From Nocardioides sp. L-11A (GTDB taxonomy: Bacteria > Actinomycetota > Actinomycetes > Propionibacteriales > Nocardioidaceae), in assembly GCA_029961745.1 (NCBI GenBank), contig CP124680.1, positions 4,278,001-4,342,000 on the forward strand: a DNA stretch of 64,000 bases, in the 5' to 3' direction. Under the pieces are notes generated by a model that saw only the letters and a program-made list of their open reading frames with translations, was not told the DNA's origin and searched no databases. Below are positions 46,936-56,906 of the stretch, one piece after another (the stretch's first letter is position 1; every line of letters starts with the position of its first letter). The position numbers and the translations under genes were made by a program.

Positions 46936-47931
46936 ATGACGACGGGCACCCCGGCGGACACCCACCTCGGCGAGGAATCGTCGCGGGAGGCCTCGCCGTA
47001 CGTCGAGCTGGACCGCGCGACCTGGGCCAACCTGGCCCACGAGTGGCAACAGCAGGGCAGCCCGCTGACCAGCGACGAGGTGGTCCGGCTGCGCGGTATC
47101 GGAGACTCGCTCGATCTCGACGAGATCCGCGACGTCTACCTCCCGCTCTCCCGCCTGCTGTCGCTGCGCGTCAACGCCGCGACCCGGCTCCACCACGAGC
47201 AGGAGCAGTTCCTGCATCGCCGTACTCCCCCGCGCACGCCCTTCGTGATCGGCCTCGCCGGCTCGGTCGCCGTCGGCAAGTCGACCGCCGCGCGGGTGCT
47301 GCAGCAGATGCTGGCCCGCTGGCCCGAGCACCCCAACGTCGCGCTGGTGACGACCGACGGCTTCCTCTACCCCAACGCCGCGCTCGAGGAGCGCGGCCTG
47401 CTCGAGCGCAAGGGCTTCCCGGAGTCCTACGACCGCCGTGCGCTGCTGAAGTTCGTCATCGACATCAAGTCCGGCATCGACGAGGTCGAGGCTCCGGTCT
47501 ACTCCCACCTCGTCTACGACGTCGTACCCGACGAGAAGGTGGTCGTGAAGCGGCCCGACATCGTCATCGTCGAGGGTCTCAACGTCCTCCAACCCGCGCG
47601 AGTGCGCGAGGACGGCCGCACCGGCCTGGGGCTGTCGGACTTCTTCGACTTCTCGATCTTCGTCGACGCCAACACCAACCACATCCGGGAGTGGTACGTC
47701 GACCGCTTCCTCCGGCTGCGCGAGACCGCCTTCCGCGACCCCAACTCCTACTTCGCGAAGTACGCCGCTCTCAGCCACGACTCCGCCGTCGACGAGGCGC
47801 GCCGGATCTGGGACGCGATCAACGGCCCCAACCTCGCCCAGAACGTGTTGCCCACCCGCTCGCGCGCCACCCTGGTGCTGCGCAAGGCGGCCAATCACGC
47901 GGTGAAGTACGTCCGGCTCCGCAAGATCTGA
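46936..47931 (+). CDS. coaA: Type I pantothenate kinase
   Basis: CoaA phosphorylates pantothenate, the first step to CoA, and so supplies AcpS. The 331-residue P-loop kinase has GSVAVGKST (109-117), [18 protein letters not shown], the IVEGLNVLQ core and the [13 protein letters not shown] segment, all typical for the prokaryotic type I enzyme. The C-terminus ends VRLRKI. It converges on an ABC permease gene, with a 208-nt palindromic element in between. Confidence 0.97.
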   Translation: MTTGTPADTHLGEESSREASPYVELDRATWANLAHEWQQQGSPLTSDEVVRLRGIGDSLDLDEIRDVYLPLSRLLSLRVNAATRLHHEQEQFLHRRTPPRTPFVIGLAGSVAVGKSTAARVLQQMLARWPEHPNVALVTTDGFLYPNAALEERGLLERKGFPESYDRRALLKFVIDIKSGIDEVEAPVYSHLVYDVVPDEKVVVKRPDIVIVEGLNVLQPARVREDGRTGLGLSDFFDFSIFVDANTNHIREWYVDRFLRLRETAFRDPNSYFAKYAALSHDSAVDEARRIWDAINGPNLAQNVLPTRSRATLVLRKAANHAVKYVRLRKI

Positions 47932-47951
47932 CCGGCCGCGACACCTCGAGG

Positions 47952-48159
47952 CTTGTAACTAAGGGTTACAGCACGAATTCGGGTGCAACAGCGCCCGGGT
48001 AGTAGCAACAGCACCCGGGTAGTCGCGCGTCGTGAGCTCTGGGTGCTCCTCCACCGCTCATGAGCGCTGTACCGCTGGCCGCGCTCATCTACCTCGGTGT
48101 TGTGACATCTACCCGGGCGCTGTTGCACCTCTTTTCGTGCTGTAACCCTTAGTTACAAG
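47952..48159. repeat. 208-nt element with 51-nt terminal inverted repeats
   Basis: The ends 47952-48002 and 48109-48159 are inverted copies matching at 47 of 51 positions (outermost 26 perfect, then 4 mismatches, then 21 perfect). The outer tip TGTAAC-N5-GTTACA is itself a small palindrome. Inside, the unit GCAACAGCRCCCGGGTAG repeats in tandem at 47985-48002 and 48005-48022, with a weaker inverted version on the other side, so pairing may extend to most of the element. No coding capacity is seen. It fills the gap between coaA and a convergent permease gene. It could be a MITE-like insertion or a large hairpin terminator. Confidence 0.85.
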
Positions 48160-48172
48160 TGCTCGCGCGCTC

Positions 48173-48964
48173 TCACCCCACATCGCGGCGCAGCGTGGTC
48201 AGTCGACCGATCACGGCGAACACCGCGACGTACCCGACGAGGACCAGGACGGCCGCCCAGCGCGGCAGCAGGTCGACGGTGCCGGCGCTGCCGAGGAAGG
48301 AGGCGCCGATGAGCGAGTCGGCCGCGCCGCCGGGCAGGTACGACGCCACACCGGCCAGCGCGTCGACCTGGCTGAGCACGACCCGGGCGATGGGCTCGAC
48401 GAACTGGGTGAAGGCCAGGATGACGACGATGGCGGCGACCTGGTTGGACAGGATGCTCCCGAAGGCGACGCCGATGACCGCCCACAGCGCGACGACCACC
48501 ACCCCGAGCGCCAGGCCGGCGAGCACGTCGCCGTCGCCGAGGTAGGCGCCGTCGCCGCGGATGGCCAGCAGCGGCGCACCGCCGGCGACCGTCGCGGCCA
48601 CGCCGACGGCGCCCGCGACCAGCCCGATCGGGACCACGGACAGCAGCTTGGCCAGCAGGAACCGGGTGCGGTCCGGCTCCACGAGCAGGCTCTGGGTGAT
48701 GGTCTTGTGCCGGAACTCCGTGGTCATCGCGAGGCTGCCGATCACCAGCGGGAAGACGTACCCGACCCCGTTCACCAGCGAGTACGTCGCCCGGGCGGCG
48801 TCCTCCCCGACCAACGGGGCCTCCGAGCCCTCCGGCACGAAGACGAAGGTCGCCGAGACCGCCGCCGACACGAAGCCGAGGTAGGCGACCATGACGAGGA
48901 GCAGCAGCCACCACATCCGGGTGCTGACCAGCTTGCGGTACTCCGCGAGCAGCGCGGCCCTCAT
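48173..48964 (-). CDS. ABC-2 type transporter permease
   Basis: This 263-residue permease has about six membrane helices. It begins MRAALLAEYRKLVSTRMWWLLLL, characteristic of ABC-2 permeases, and contains AMTTEFRHKTITQSLLVEPDR. It overlaps the ATPase gene upstream by 4 nt (48961-48964), forming an ATPase-permease pair. The substrate is unknown; such pairs export lipids, antibiotics or peptides. Confidence 0.9.
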   Translation of the reverse strand: MRAALLAEYRKLVSTRMWWLLLLVMVAYLGFVSAAVSATFVFVPEGSEAPLVGEDAARATYSLVNGVGYVFPLVIGSLAMTTEFRHKTITQSLLVEPDRTRFLLAKLLSVVPIGLVAGAVGVAATVAGGAPLLAIRGDGAYLGDGDVLAGLALGVVVVALWAVIGVAFGSILSNQVAAIVVILAFTQFVEPIARVVLSQVDALAGVASYLPGGAADSLIGASFLGSAGTVDLLPRWAAVLVLVGYVAVFAVIGRLTTLRRDVG

Positions 48965-49875
48965 CGGGCCTCCTCCGGGTCGGTGCCGACAGGTCGGGTG
49001 AGCTCGAAGAAGAGCGCCTCCAGGTCGACGTCGCGCCGGACCAGCTCGTGCACCTCGATCCCGGCGGCGTGCGCCGCCGCCCCGACCTCGGCCGCGGTCG
49101 CGCCGTCGATGACCAGCCCCTCGCCGTCCCGGCTCGCGGCCCAGCCACGATCCGTCGCGAGCGCGGTCACCGCGTCGGGACGCGGCGCGACGACGTACGC
49201 CGCCGGCGTGGCCCGGGTGCGCAGCTCGGCCAGCGACGACGCGTGCCGCAGTCGGCCCTCGGCGATGATGACGACCTCGTCGACACTGGCCTCGACCTCG
49301 CGGAGCAGGTGGCTGGAGACCAGGACGGTCCGCCCCTCGTCGGCGAACTGCCGCAGTAGCCGCCGGATCCAGACGATGCCCTCGGGGTCGAGCCCGTTGG
49401 TGGGCTCGTCGAGCACGATCACCGGCGGGTCGGCGAGCAGCGCGGTCGCCAGGCCGAGGCGCTGGCGCATGCCGAGCGAGTAGCGGCCCACCCGCTGCTG
49501 GGCCGCGTGCCCCAGTCCGACCGCCTCCAGCACCTGCGCGCACCGCGCCCGGGACACGCCGACCTGCGGTGCGAACACCTCGAGGTGAGCCAGGCCGGTC
49601 CGCCCGGGGTGGAAGCTCGACGCCTCCAGCGCGGCGCCCACGACCCGCCCGGGCTGCGGGTGGGCGGCGTACTCACGCTCCCCCACCAGCGCGCGTCCCG
49701 CGCTCGGCCGGGTCAGTCCCAGCAGCATCCGCAGTGTCGTCGTCTTCCCGGCCCCGTTGGGCCCGAGGAAGCCGGTGACGGCACCGGGCCGGACGGTGAA
49801 CGTCAGGTCGTCGACCGCACGGACCCCACCGAACTGCTTGGTGAGCCCGTCGATCGCCAGGGAGGGGGCTGTCAT
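48961..49875 (-). CDS. ABC transporter ATP-binding protein
   Basis: This 304-residue ATPase is of the drug/antibiotic exporter type. Walker A GPNGAGKTT is at 38-46, the signature is YSLGMRQRLGLA (near 135), and Walker B is VIVLDEPTNGLD. A C-terminal extension of about 80 residues is shared with related exporters. It drives the permease encoded at 48173-48964. The start ATG 49875 is 55 nt from the next permease stop. Confidence 0.93.
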   Translation of the reverse strand: MTAPSLAIDGLTKQFGGVRAVDDLTFTVRPGAVTGFLGPNGAGKTTTLRMLLGLTRPSAGRALVGEREYAAHPQPGRVVGAALEASSFHPGRTGLAHLEVFAPQVGVSRARCAQVLEAVGLGHAAQQRVGRYSLGMRQRLGLATALLADPPVIVLDEPTNGLDPEGIVWIRRLLRQFADEGRTVLVSSHLLREVEASVDEVVIIAEGRLRHASSLAELRTRATPAAYVVAPRPDAVTALATDRGWAASRDGEGLVIDGATAAEVGAAAHAAGIEVHELVRRDVDLEALFFELTRPVGTDPEEAR

Positions 49876-49930
49876 GTCTCTCAGCCTTTCAGAGCCGATG
49901 TCGGAGAGGAGGGCGGGCAGGGCACGCTGG

Positions 49931-51136
49931 TCAGTCGGCGGTCGACCAGGCCTGCTTGAGGGTCACCCGGCCCTGCGTCTGCAGCAGCGCGCGGCGGTAG
50001 ATCCGCTCGGCGAGGACCACGGTCGCCGCCATCGCGGCGATCAGCACCGCGATCGCGGCGATCGGCTCCCCCACGGCGGCGTCGCCGTCGAGCACCCGGA
50101 TCGGCATCAGCACGATCGAGAAGGGCGGCACGTACGACGCGATGGTCTGGACCGTCCCCTCGAAGAGGAAGGCCCCGAAGAACACGCCCATCATCACGAA
50201 GGTGAGCGGGGCCGCGGTCGTCTGCAGGTCCTCGGCACGGCTGGCGAGCGCCCCGGCCACCGCCCACCAGCAGGCGATGAAGAGGAAGCCGATGAGGAAG
50301 AAGGCGGCGAACCACCCGATGCCCGCGGAGATGCCGGACAGGAACGAGGAGTACTCCGTGAAGGAGATGCCGACCAGGCCGACGGCGACGATGAGCGCGG
50401 TCTGTCCCAGCGCCAGCAGGGTGTTGCCCGCGATCTTGCCGATCAGCAGCTGCCGGACCGGGATCTTGGTCGTGATGATCTCGACGATCCGGTTCGCCTT
50501 CTCCTCCACGACGCTGCCCGACAGCGTGTAGCCGAAGCCGAGCGCGGCGAAGTAGAACAGGAAGGCCAGCAGGAACCCCATCGCCTGCGCGAAGTCCTGG
50601 CGCTCGGCGTCCCCTTCGAGCAGGACGGTGCCGACCGCGCCGCCCTCCCGGAGCTCGGCCACCGAGGTGCCCGCACGCTCGGCGTTCGCCGTCAGCGCGG
50701 CGTCGCGGATGACGCTCTCCGCGGCGGCGGCCAGGTCGCCCGACACGTCCTTGCGGCCGACCAGGGTCCAGCCGTCATCAGCGGGGCGCAGCAGTACGTC
50801 GGCGTCCTCGTCCTCCAGGGCGGCGACGCCGTCGGCGTCGGAGGCGACCTCCACCAGCTCGACCTCCAGGCCGTCGTCGACCTCGGGGACCTCGCGCTCG
50901 AGCAGCTGCGCGACGCCGGCGTCCGCGGCGGTCGCGGCGACCGTGACGCGCTCGGTGCGGTCCTCGGACCAGATCGTCCAGCCGATGAAGCCGACGAGGA
51001 GCAGCAGGGTGATCAGGGTGCCGATGAGGAAGGACTTGTCGGTGAGCCGGGTGACCACCTCCCGCCGAGCGACGAGCAGCCACGGCCGCTCGGCCGGACG
51101 CGTCTCGGTCGGGTCGTTCGCCTCGGGGCGGCTCAT
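49931..51136 (-). CDS. ABC transporter permease, NatB-like
   Basis: This 401-residue protein has an N-terminal membrane helix (about 35-55), a large extracytoplasmic domain (about 60-190), and five to six C-terminal helices, as in NatB/ABC-2 membrane proteins. Motifs include GYTLSGSVVEEKANRIVEIITTKI, which is typical of NatB. ATG 51136 overlaps the ATPase stop by 4 nt (51133-51136). It likely exports Na+ or a hydrophobic compound; the substrate is not proved. Confidence 0.9.
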   Translation of the reverse strand: MSRPEANDPTETRPAERPWLLVARREVVTRLTDKSFLIGTLITLLLLVGFIGWTIWSEDRTERVTVAATAADAGVAQLLEREVPEVDDGLEVELVEVASDADGVAALEDEDADVLLRPADDGWTLVGRKDVSGDLAAAAESVIRDAALTANAERAGTSVAELREGGAVGTVLLEGDAERQDFAQAMGFLLAFLFYFAALGFGYTLSGSVVEEKANRIVEIITTKIPVRQLLIGKIAGNTLLALGQTALIVAVGLVGISFTEYSSFLSGISAGIGWFAAFFLIGFLFIACWWAVAGALASRAEDLQTTAAPLTFVMMGVFFGAFLFEGTVQTIASYVPPFSIVLMPIRVLDGDAAVGEPIAAIAVLIAAMAATVVLAERIYRRALLQTQGRVTLKQAWSTAD

Positions 51137-52032
51137 GCCGTGACCTCCCGGTAGATCTCGGACAGGGGGGTGCGGACGGGGGCGAGCTCGCGGATCTCAC
51201 CCCGGTCGAGGCCGGCGGTCAGGATCGCGCGGCGTACGGCGTCCGCGGCGCGCTCGTCGTGGTCGGCCAGCTCGATCAGGGCCTCGGCGCCGTCGACGTC
51301 GAGGACGTGGACGCCGGCGATGTCGCGGACCCAGCCGGCGTCGCGGTCGGTGACCACCCGGAGCCGTTCGGGTCCGCGGGCGCGCAGCTCCTCGACGCCG
51401 CCCTGGGCGACGACCTCGCCGGCCCGGAGGACGACGAGCCGGTCGCAGAGTCGCTCGACGAGGTCGAGCTGGTGACTGGAGAAGAGCACCGGCACGCCGC
51501 GGCCGGTCTCCTCGCGCAGCAGGTCGACCATCGAGTCGACCGCGGTCGGGTCGAGACCGGAGAAGGGCTCGTCGAGGATCAGCGCCTGCGGCTGGTTGAG
51601 CAGCGCGGCGATGATCTGGACCCGCTGCTGGTTGCCGAGGCTGAGCTTCTCGACGCGGTCGCCACTGCGCTCGGCGAGCCCGAACCGCTCGAGGCTCTCC
51701 GTCGCCGACGCCCGCGCCCGCGCGGCCGGCAGGCCCGAGAGCTCTCCGAGGTAGACGAGCTGGTCGAGGATCCGCTGCTTGGGGTAGAGCCCCCGCTCCT
51801 CGGGCATGTACCCGAAACGACGGCGGTCGGCCGCCGCGATCGGGCGCCCCTGCCAGAGCACCTCGCCCGCGGAGATCCCGAGCAGTCCCATGATCATGCG
51901 CATCGTCGTGGTCTTGCCGGCGCCATTGCCTCCGACGAAGCCGGTCAGCATCCCGGCCGGCACCTCGAACGACACGTCGTCGACCACGCTCCGCTCGCCG
52001 AACCGGCGGGTCAGCCCCCTCGTCTCGATCAT
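51133..52032 (-). CDS. ABC transporter ATP-binding protein, NatA-like
   Basis: This 299-residue ATPase starts at ATG 52032 (an in-frame GTG at 52041 is the alternative). Walker A GGNGAGKT is at 34-41 and Walker B reads ALILDEPFSGLD. The signature is LSLGNQQRVQ rather than the canonical LSGGQ, a variant common in NatA-like exporters. It pairs with the NatB-like permease. The two-component genes at 52127-54161 are just upstream on the same strand and may control it. Confidence 0.9.
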   Translation of the reverse strand: MIETRGLTRRFGERSVVDDVSFEVPAGMLTGFVGGNGAGKTTTMRMIMGLLGISAGEVLWQGRPIAAADRRRFGYMPEERGLYPKQRILDQLVYLGELSGLPAARARASATESLERFGLAERSGDRVEKLSLGNQQRVQIIAALLNQPQALILDEPFSGLDPTAVDSMVDLLREETGRGVPVLFSSHQLDLVERLCDRLVVLRAGEVVAQGGVEELRARGPERLRVVTDRDAGWVRDIAGVHVLDVDGAEALIELADHDERAADAVRRAILTAGLDRGEIRELAPVRTPLSEIYREVTA

Positions 52033-52126
52033 GACGTCCACGCTAGGGACGCCGGCGCCCGCTGTGATCCGCCGCGAGGAGGGGATCGGCCTCCGCCGTA
52101 CGACGGAGGCGGCGGCTCAGCCCGGC

Positions 52127-52810
52127 TCAGCCCGCCAGGCCGACCCGGTGGGCGAACACCACGGCCTGGACCCGGTCGCGCAGGTGGAGCTTGGCCAGGC
52201 AGCCCGACACGTGGGTCTTGACCGTCGCCTCGCCCAGGACCAGTCGCTCGGCGATCTCGGCGTTCGACAGACCCTCCCCCAGCAGCCGCAGCACCTCGCT
52301 CTCGCGCTCGGTGAGGCGGGCGAGGAGCTTCGCCTCCTCGGGGGCCGGACCGGCGGCCGGCGGCTGCGCCGCGGCCATCTCGGTGATCACCCGGCGGGTG
52401 ACCTCCGGGGAGAGCAGCGCGTGTCCGCGGCCGACCGCACGCACCGCCTCGACGAGCTGCTCCGCCTCGGCGTTCTTGAGCAGGAAGCCGCTGACTCCGG
52501 CTCGAAGGGCGTCGAAGAGGTAGTCGTCGCGGTCGAAGGTGGTGAGGATGACGACGCGGCCCAGGTCCTCGGCGACCAGGTCGGCGGTCGCGGCGATGCC
52601 GTCGACGCGTGGCATCTGCACATCCATGAGGACCACATCCGGGCGCAGCCGCCGGGCCAGCTCGACGGCCTCGGCTCCGTCCGCCGCCTCGCCGACGACC
52701 TCGATGTCGGGCTCGGCGGACAGGATCATCCGGAAGCCGGAGCGGACCAGGGCCTGGTCGTCGGCGAGGAGGACCCGCAGCCGGGTCCCGGGGGCGCCGG
52801 ACTCACTCAT
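52127..52810 (-). CDS. NarL/LuxR family response regulator
   Basis: This 227-residue regulator has a receiver domain (about 10-125) with the acidic pair Asp17-Asp18 and phosphorylation site Asp63 (LMDVQMP), then a LuxR-type helix-turn-helix (LTERESEVLRLLGEGLSNAEIAERL, about 170-195). It overlaps the kinase gene by 8 nt (52803-52810), forming a two-component pair. The ABC exporter genes downstream are the probable targets; that is inference from position. Confidence 0.94.
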   Translation of the reverse strand: MSESGAPGTRLRVLLADDQALVRSGFRMILSAEPDIEVVGEAADGAEAVELARRLRPDVVLMDVQMPRVDGIAATADLVAEDLGRVVILTTFDRDDYLFDALRAGVSGFLLKNAEAEQLVEAVRAVGRGHALLSPEVTRRVITEMAAAQPPAAGPAPEEAKLLARLTERESEVLRLLGEGLSNAEIAERLVLGEATVKTHVSGCLAKLHLRDRVQAVVFAHRVGLAG

Positions 52811-54161
52811 CCGCGCCTCCCAGCGGCAGTCGGGCCCGCACCCGGTAGCCGCGGGTCGCCCGCGGACCGATCTCGACCTCGCCCCGGTGCGAGGCGACCC
52901 GCTCGCGGATGCCCAGATGGCCCATCCCCGAGCTCGACGTCCCCGGCCGCGGCCGGCCGTCGTCGAGCACCTCGACCTCCGCGAACGGCCGGTCGCCGGT
53001 CTCGGTGACCCGCAGCCGGACCGAGGCGGTGGACGCCGTCGAGTGCCGCACGACGTTGGCCAGTGCCTCCTGTGCCGTCCGGTAGAGCGTGAGACCGACC
53101 GTCTCCGGCAGCCGGTCCACAGCTCCGGAGCGGTCCTCGACCACGGCGTACGACGTGCGCAGCCCGTCGTACGCGCGGCTGGCGACGAGCTCCTCGAGGT
53201 CGGCGACGCCGGGGGTGCTGGCGCGCGAACGGCCTGCGCCCGGGTCGTCGGAGGAACGGGTCTCGATGTCGCGCAGCGTGCCGAGCAGCGATCGCATCTG
53301 GGAGACGGCCTCGCGCGAGCTGGACTCGATCGCGCCGAGCGCGCCGGCCGCCGTCTCCGGGTCGCGATGGAGCACCCGACGGGCGCCGGCGGCCTGGACG
53401 CCGATGACCGACACGTGGTGGCCGACCACGTCGTGCAGCTCGCGGGCGATCCGCAGCCGCTCGTCGACCACGGCCCGCTGTTGGAGGGTCGCGGTCTGCC
53501 GGGCGATCGTGCGCGCCTGCTCGGCGAGCGCCTCGCGCTGCCGGGCTCCGCGCCAAGCGACCTGGCCGCCGATGATGGCGCCGACGAAGTAGACCACGTT
53601 CACGATGAAGGTGAGCAGGATGATCGCGGGGACGGGCGGCAGGAAGCCGAAGCGCTCGTCCTCGCCCGTGCTGTCCAGCCAGCTCTGCGCGCTCTGGCCC
53701 ACGGCGAACTGCCAGGCCACCCAGCAGAGCATGAAGACCAGGATGGTGCTGGTGACCAGCAGCGCCGAGCGGCGGCTGCGGCCCCACGCCATGGCCGAGA
53801 ACAGGCCCATGAAGTAGCAGATCTGCAGCGCCACCTGGCCCATCACCTGGGGCATCGCGACCCCGGTGACGAACATGTGCGTCGAGAGGTAGACCGCGAC
53901 CGCGAGCGGGTAGCGCCGCCGCAGCACGAGAGCCAGCGCGGCCGCGGACATGACGAGGTAGATCACCCACCACGGCGCGTCGACGTTGTCGAAGGCGCCG
54001 GCGCTGCGCGCCAGCTCGAGCGTGACGATGCCGGCCACCTCGAACGCCGCGCCGGTGACGACGTCGCGCGTGGTGATCGCGGGATTCCCCCGGTCCCACT
54101 CGTCGTCCACCGCGAAGTACGCGCCGAGGCGGGCACGCAGAGCGGGACCGGCGGCAGGCAC
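52803..54161 (-). CDS. DesK/NarX-type sensor histidine kinase
   Basis: This 452-residue kinase has about six N-terminal membrane helices (residues about 35-200), a short coiled region, and a HisKA_3 phosphoacceptor His243 in ERLRIARELHDVVGHHV. A HATPase domain follows with RTAQEALANVVRHSTAS (N box) and GMGHLGIRERV (G box). No large extracellular domain is seen, so the signal is probably sensed in the membrane, as for DesK. It is transcribed with the NarL-type regulator. Confidence 0.93.
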   Translation of the reverse strand: MPAAGPALRARLGAYFAVDDEWDRGNPAITTRDVVTGAAFEVAGIVTLELARSAGAFDNVDAPWWVIYLVMSAAALALVLRRRYPLAVAVYLSTHMFVTGVAMPQVMGQVALQICYFMGLFSAMAWGRSRRSALLVTSTILVFMLCWVAWQFAVGQSAQSWLDSTGEDERFGFLPPVPAIILLTFIVNVVYFVGAIIGGQVAWRGARQREALAEQARTIARQTATLQQRAVVDERLRIARELHDVVGHHVSVIGVQAAGARRVLHRDPETAAGALGAIESSSREAVSQMRSLLGTLRDIETRSSDDPGAGRSRASTPGVADLEELVASRAYDGLRTSYAVVEDRSGAVDRLPETVGLTLYRTAQEALANVVRHSTASTASVRLRVTETGDRPFAEVEVLDDGRPRPGTSSSGMGHLGIRERVASHRGEVEIGPRATRGYRVRARLPLGGADE

Positions 54162-54196
54162 GCAGCGACTCTAGCCCGGAGTGCGGCGCCGGGCCG

Positions 54197-55552
54197 CTAC
54201 AGCGCCAGCCGCTCCCGTACGACGTCCGCGAGCCGCTGCGCGACGCCCTCGGCCTGCGCCGCCGTGGGTGCCTCGACCATCACCCGGACGAGGGGTTCGG
54301 TGCCGGAGGGGCGCAGCAGCACCCGTCCGGTGGAGCCGAGCTCGGCCTCGGCGCCCGCGACCGCCTCGCGGAGCGCGGGGTCGTCGGTGCGGGTGCGGTC
54401 GACGCCTCCGACGTTGACCAGGACCTGCGGGAGCCGGGTCATCACGCCGGCGAGGTCACGCAGCGAGCGGTCGGTGGTCGCCATCCGGCGGGCCACGTGC
54501 AGGGCGGTGAGGATGCCGTCGCCGGTGGTGGCGTGCTCGCGCATGATGACGTGGCCGGACTGCTCGCCTCCGAGGCTGAACCCGCCGCGGCGCATCTCGT
54601 CGAGGACGTAGCGGTCGCCGACGGCGGTCTGCACGACCTTCACCCCGGCCTGGTCCATGGCCTGCAGCAGGCCGAGATTGCTCATCACCGTCGCGACCAG
54701 CGTGTCGCCCACCAGGCCGCCGGCCTCGCGAAGGGCGAGGGTGAGGATCGCCATGATCTGGTCGCCGTCGACGACCTCGCCGGTGTGGTCGACGGCCAGG
54801 CAGCGGTCGGCGTCGCCGTCGACGGCGAACCCGGCGTCCGCGCCGTGCTGGACCACCGCCGCACGCAGCGGGTCGAGATGGGTGGAGCCGCAGCCCTCGT
54901 TGATGTTGAGACCGTCGGGCGAGGCGCCGATGGTGATCACCTCGGCGCCGGCGACGGTCAGGGCCCGCGGACCCACCTCACTGGCGGCGCCGTGGGCGCA
55001 GTCGAGGACGAGCTTGAGCCCGGCCAGGGGCTTGCCTGCGGGCGCGTCGAGGGTGCGGACCAGGTGGTCGACGTACTCCTTGACCGTGGGGCCGTAGGGC
55101 GTCACCCGGCCGACAGCGGCGCCTGTCGGCCGGTCCCAGTCCTGACCGAGCAGTGCCTCGATCTCGCGTTCGAGGGAGTCGTCGAGCTTCACCCCGCCCC
55201 GGGCGAGGAACTTGATGCCGTTGTCGGGCATCGGATTGTGCGAGGCGCTGATGACGACGCCCACGTCGGCCCCCAGCGCGTCGGTGAAGTAGGCGACGCC
55301 GGGGGTCGGCAGCACCCGCAGGCGCAGCACGTCGACCCCGGCGGAGGCGAGGCCGGCGACCACCGCGTGCTCGAGGAACTGCCCGGAGATCCGGGTGTCG
55401 CGACCGACCACGGCGAGCGGACGGGGTCGGCTGTAGCCGCCGTGCTCGACGAGCACCCGGGCCGCGGCGCTGCCGAGGTCCACGGCCAGCTCGGCGGTCA
55501 GCTTGTCGTTGGCCAGTCCACGGACCCCGTCGGTCCCGAAGATGCGCGGCAC
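54197..55552 (-). CDS. glmM: Phosphoglucosamine mutase
   Basis: GlmM converts glucosamine-6-phosphate to glucosamine-1-phosphate, directly after GlmS in UDP-GlcNAc synthesis. The 451-residue product has [12 protein letters not shown] (1-12), the phosphoserine Ser104 in ISASHNP (101-107), the metal loop VDGDADR and the sugar-binding GEQSGH. The length is normal. It is 98 nt from rpsI, with a hairpin terminator in between. Confidence 0.97.
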   Translation of the reverse strand: MPRIFGTDGVRGLANDKLTAELAVDLGSAAARVLVEHGGYSRPRPLAVVGRDTRISGQFLEHAVVAGLASAGVDVLRLRVLPTPGVAYFTDALGADVGVVISASHNPMPDNGIKFLARGGVKLDDSLEREIEALLGQDWDRPTGAAVGRVTPYGPTVKEYVDHLVRTLDAPAGKPLAGLKLVLDCAHGAASEVGPRALTVAGAEVITIGASPDGLNINEGCGSTHLDPLRAAVVQHGADAGFAVDGDADRCLAVDHTGEVVDGDQIMAILTLALREAGGLVGDTLVATVMSNLGLLQAMDQAGVKVVQTAVGDRYVLDEMRRGGFSLGGEQSGHVIMREHATTGDGILTALHVARRMATTDRSLRDLAGVMTRLPQVLVNVGGVDRTRTDDPALREAVAGAEAELGSTGRVLLRPSGTEPLVRVMVEAPTAAQAEGVAQRLADVVRERLAL

Positions 55553-55590
55553 GTGCTCCCCCTGAGCTCTGCGGTGCGGGTGGGAAATGG

Positions 55591-55632
55591 CGACAGGGCC
55601 ACGGACCGCGGCTGCGGTGCGTGGCCCTGTCG
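55591..55632 (-). terminator. Hairpin terminator after rpsI
   Basis: CGACAGGGCCAC (55591-55602) pairs perfectly with GTGGCCCTGTCG (55621-55632), and an inner ACCGC/GCGGT stem adds stability. It begins 18 nt past the rpsI stop on the minus strand and ends upstream of glmM. There is no clear T-run. Confidence 0.85.
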
Positions 55633-55649
55633 TGGTGATCCCGGTGGGA

Positions 55650-56162
55650 TCAGCGCTTGCTGTACTGCGGGGCCTTACGGGCCTTCTTGAGACCGGCCTT
55701 CTTACGCTCGGTCGCCCGAGCGTCGCGGGTCAGCAGACCGGCCTTCTTCAGGGTCGGGCGGTAGGCGTCGACGTCGACCCCGTTGAGCGAGCGGGCCACG
55801 CCCAGGCGCAGCGCACCGGCCTGGCCGGTGATGCCGCCGCCGTGGATGCGGGCGATCACGTCGAAGCGGCCCTCGAGGCCGAGAGCCGCGAACGGCTCGT
55901 TGACGACCTGCTGGTGCAGCTTGTTGGGGAAGTAGTCGTCGATGGTCCGGCCGTTGATGGTCCAGTTGCCGGTGCCGGGGACGATCCGCACGCGGGCCAC
56001 CGCCTCCTTGCGGCGGCCGGTGGCCGCGCCGGGGGCGATGGTGACGGGGCGGTTGTCGACGGCGGCCGACGGGGAGGTCTCGCTGGTGTAGGCGACACCC
56101 TGCTCGTCGGTCTCGAAGGTCTCCTCGACCTCACCAGGGTTGGTGGAGATGTTCTCAGTCAC
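55650..56162 (-). CDS. rpsI: 30S ribosomal protein S9 (uS9)
   Basis: This 170-residue protein has the acidic N-terminal extension (about 1-45) typical of actinobacterial S9, the conserved [15 protein letters not shown] stretch, and the C-terminal tail KAPQYSKR, whose last Arg reaches the P-site tRNA. It is co-transcribed with rplM, 38 nt upstream. Confidence 0.98.
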   Translation of the reverse strand: MTENISTNPGEVEETFETDEQGVAYTSETSPSAAVDNRPVTIAPGAATGRRKEAVARVRIVPGTGNWTINGRTIDDYFPNKLHQQVVNEPFAALGLEGRFDVIARIHGGGITGQAGALRLGVARSLNGVDVDAYRPTLKKAGLLTRDARATERKKAGLKKARKAPQYSKR

Positions 56163-56200
56163 GATGAAAAGTCCTCAGTCCGTTCAGATCAGTCGAGAAG

Positions 56201-56644
56201 TCACTGGGAGATCTGGGAGATCTCGTAGGGCACGGCCTGCTGGGCCTGGTGGGGGTGAGCCGGGCCGCTGTAGACCTTCAGCTTCTTGATCATCTGCCGG
56301 CCGAGGCGGTTCTTCGGCAGCATGCCCCACACGGCCTTCTCGACAGCCTTGCGGGCGTCCTTGTCGATGACGTCGCCGATGGGGGTCGCGGTCAGACCGC
56401 CCGGGAAGCCGGAGTGGCGGTAGACCATCTTGTCGGCACGCTTGTTGCCGGAGAGGGCGACCTTGTCGGCGTTGACGATGATGACGTAGTCACCGGTGTC
56501 GGCGTTGGGCGCGAAGATCGCCTTGTGCTTGCCGCGCAGCAGGTTGGCGGCGGTGACAGCCAGCCGACCGAGGACGACGTCGGTCGCGTCGATCACGAGC
56601 CAGGCGCGCTCGATGTCGCCGGGCTTCGGAGCGTAGGTGCGCAT
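56201..56644 (-). CDS. rplM: 50S ribosomal protein L13 (uL13)
   Basis: This 147-residue product begins [22 protein letters not shown] and contains [16 protein letters not shown] and the [18 protein letters not shown] signature. It heads the rplM-rpsI operon. The 262-nt region upstream to the symporter start holds no recognised leader regulatory element. Confidence 0.98.
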   Translation of the reverse strand: MRTYAPKPGDIERAWLVIDATDVVLGRLAVTAANLLRGKHKAIFAPNADTGDYVIIVNADKVALSGNKRADKMVYRHSGFPGGLTATPIGDVIDKDARKAVEKAVWGMLPKNRLGRQMIKKLKVYSGPAHPHQAQQAVPYEISQISQ

Positions 56645-56906
56645 GATGCGTACCCTTCCTTGCTAGTTCGTTGCCCGTACGGCGGTCGCCGCCCGGGTTG
56701 CCGTCGCGGGCCGGTGACCCGGCTGCTCGGGCGACGTACTCCTGACGAACTCAGCCCGGCCCACGCACGCTCGTCTCTCGACGATCCATGGGCGATCCGG
56801 GTCTGCCTCGGGCCCCGACCGGGGTCGTGACGCGAGGCGGCAGAAGACGCGACCTGCAACACTACGGGCGCGCCGTACCACGGTCAAAATGCGGAGGAGC
56901 AGGCCC

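Noticed and set aside
56645..56906. Ribosomal protein L13 leader or tRNA-like structure upstream of rplM
   Set aside because: Only short GC-rich inverted repeats are seen and no conserved leader pattern could be recognised by eye.
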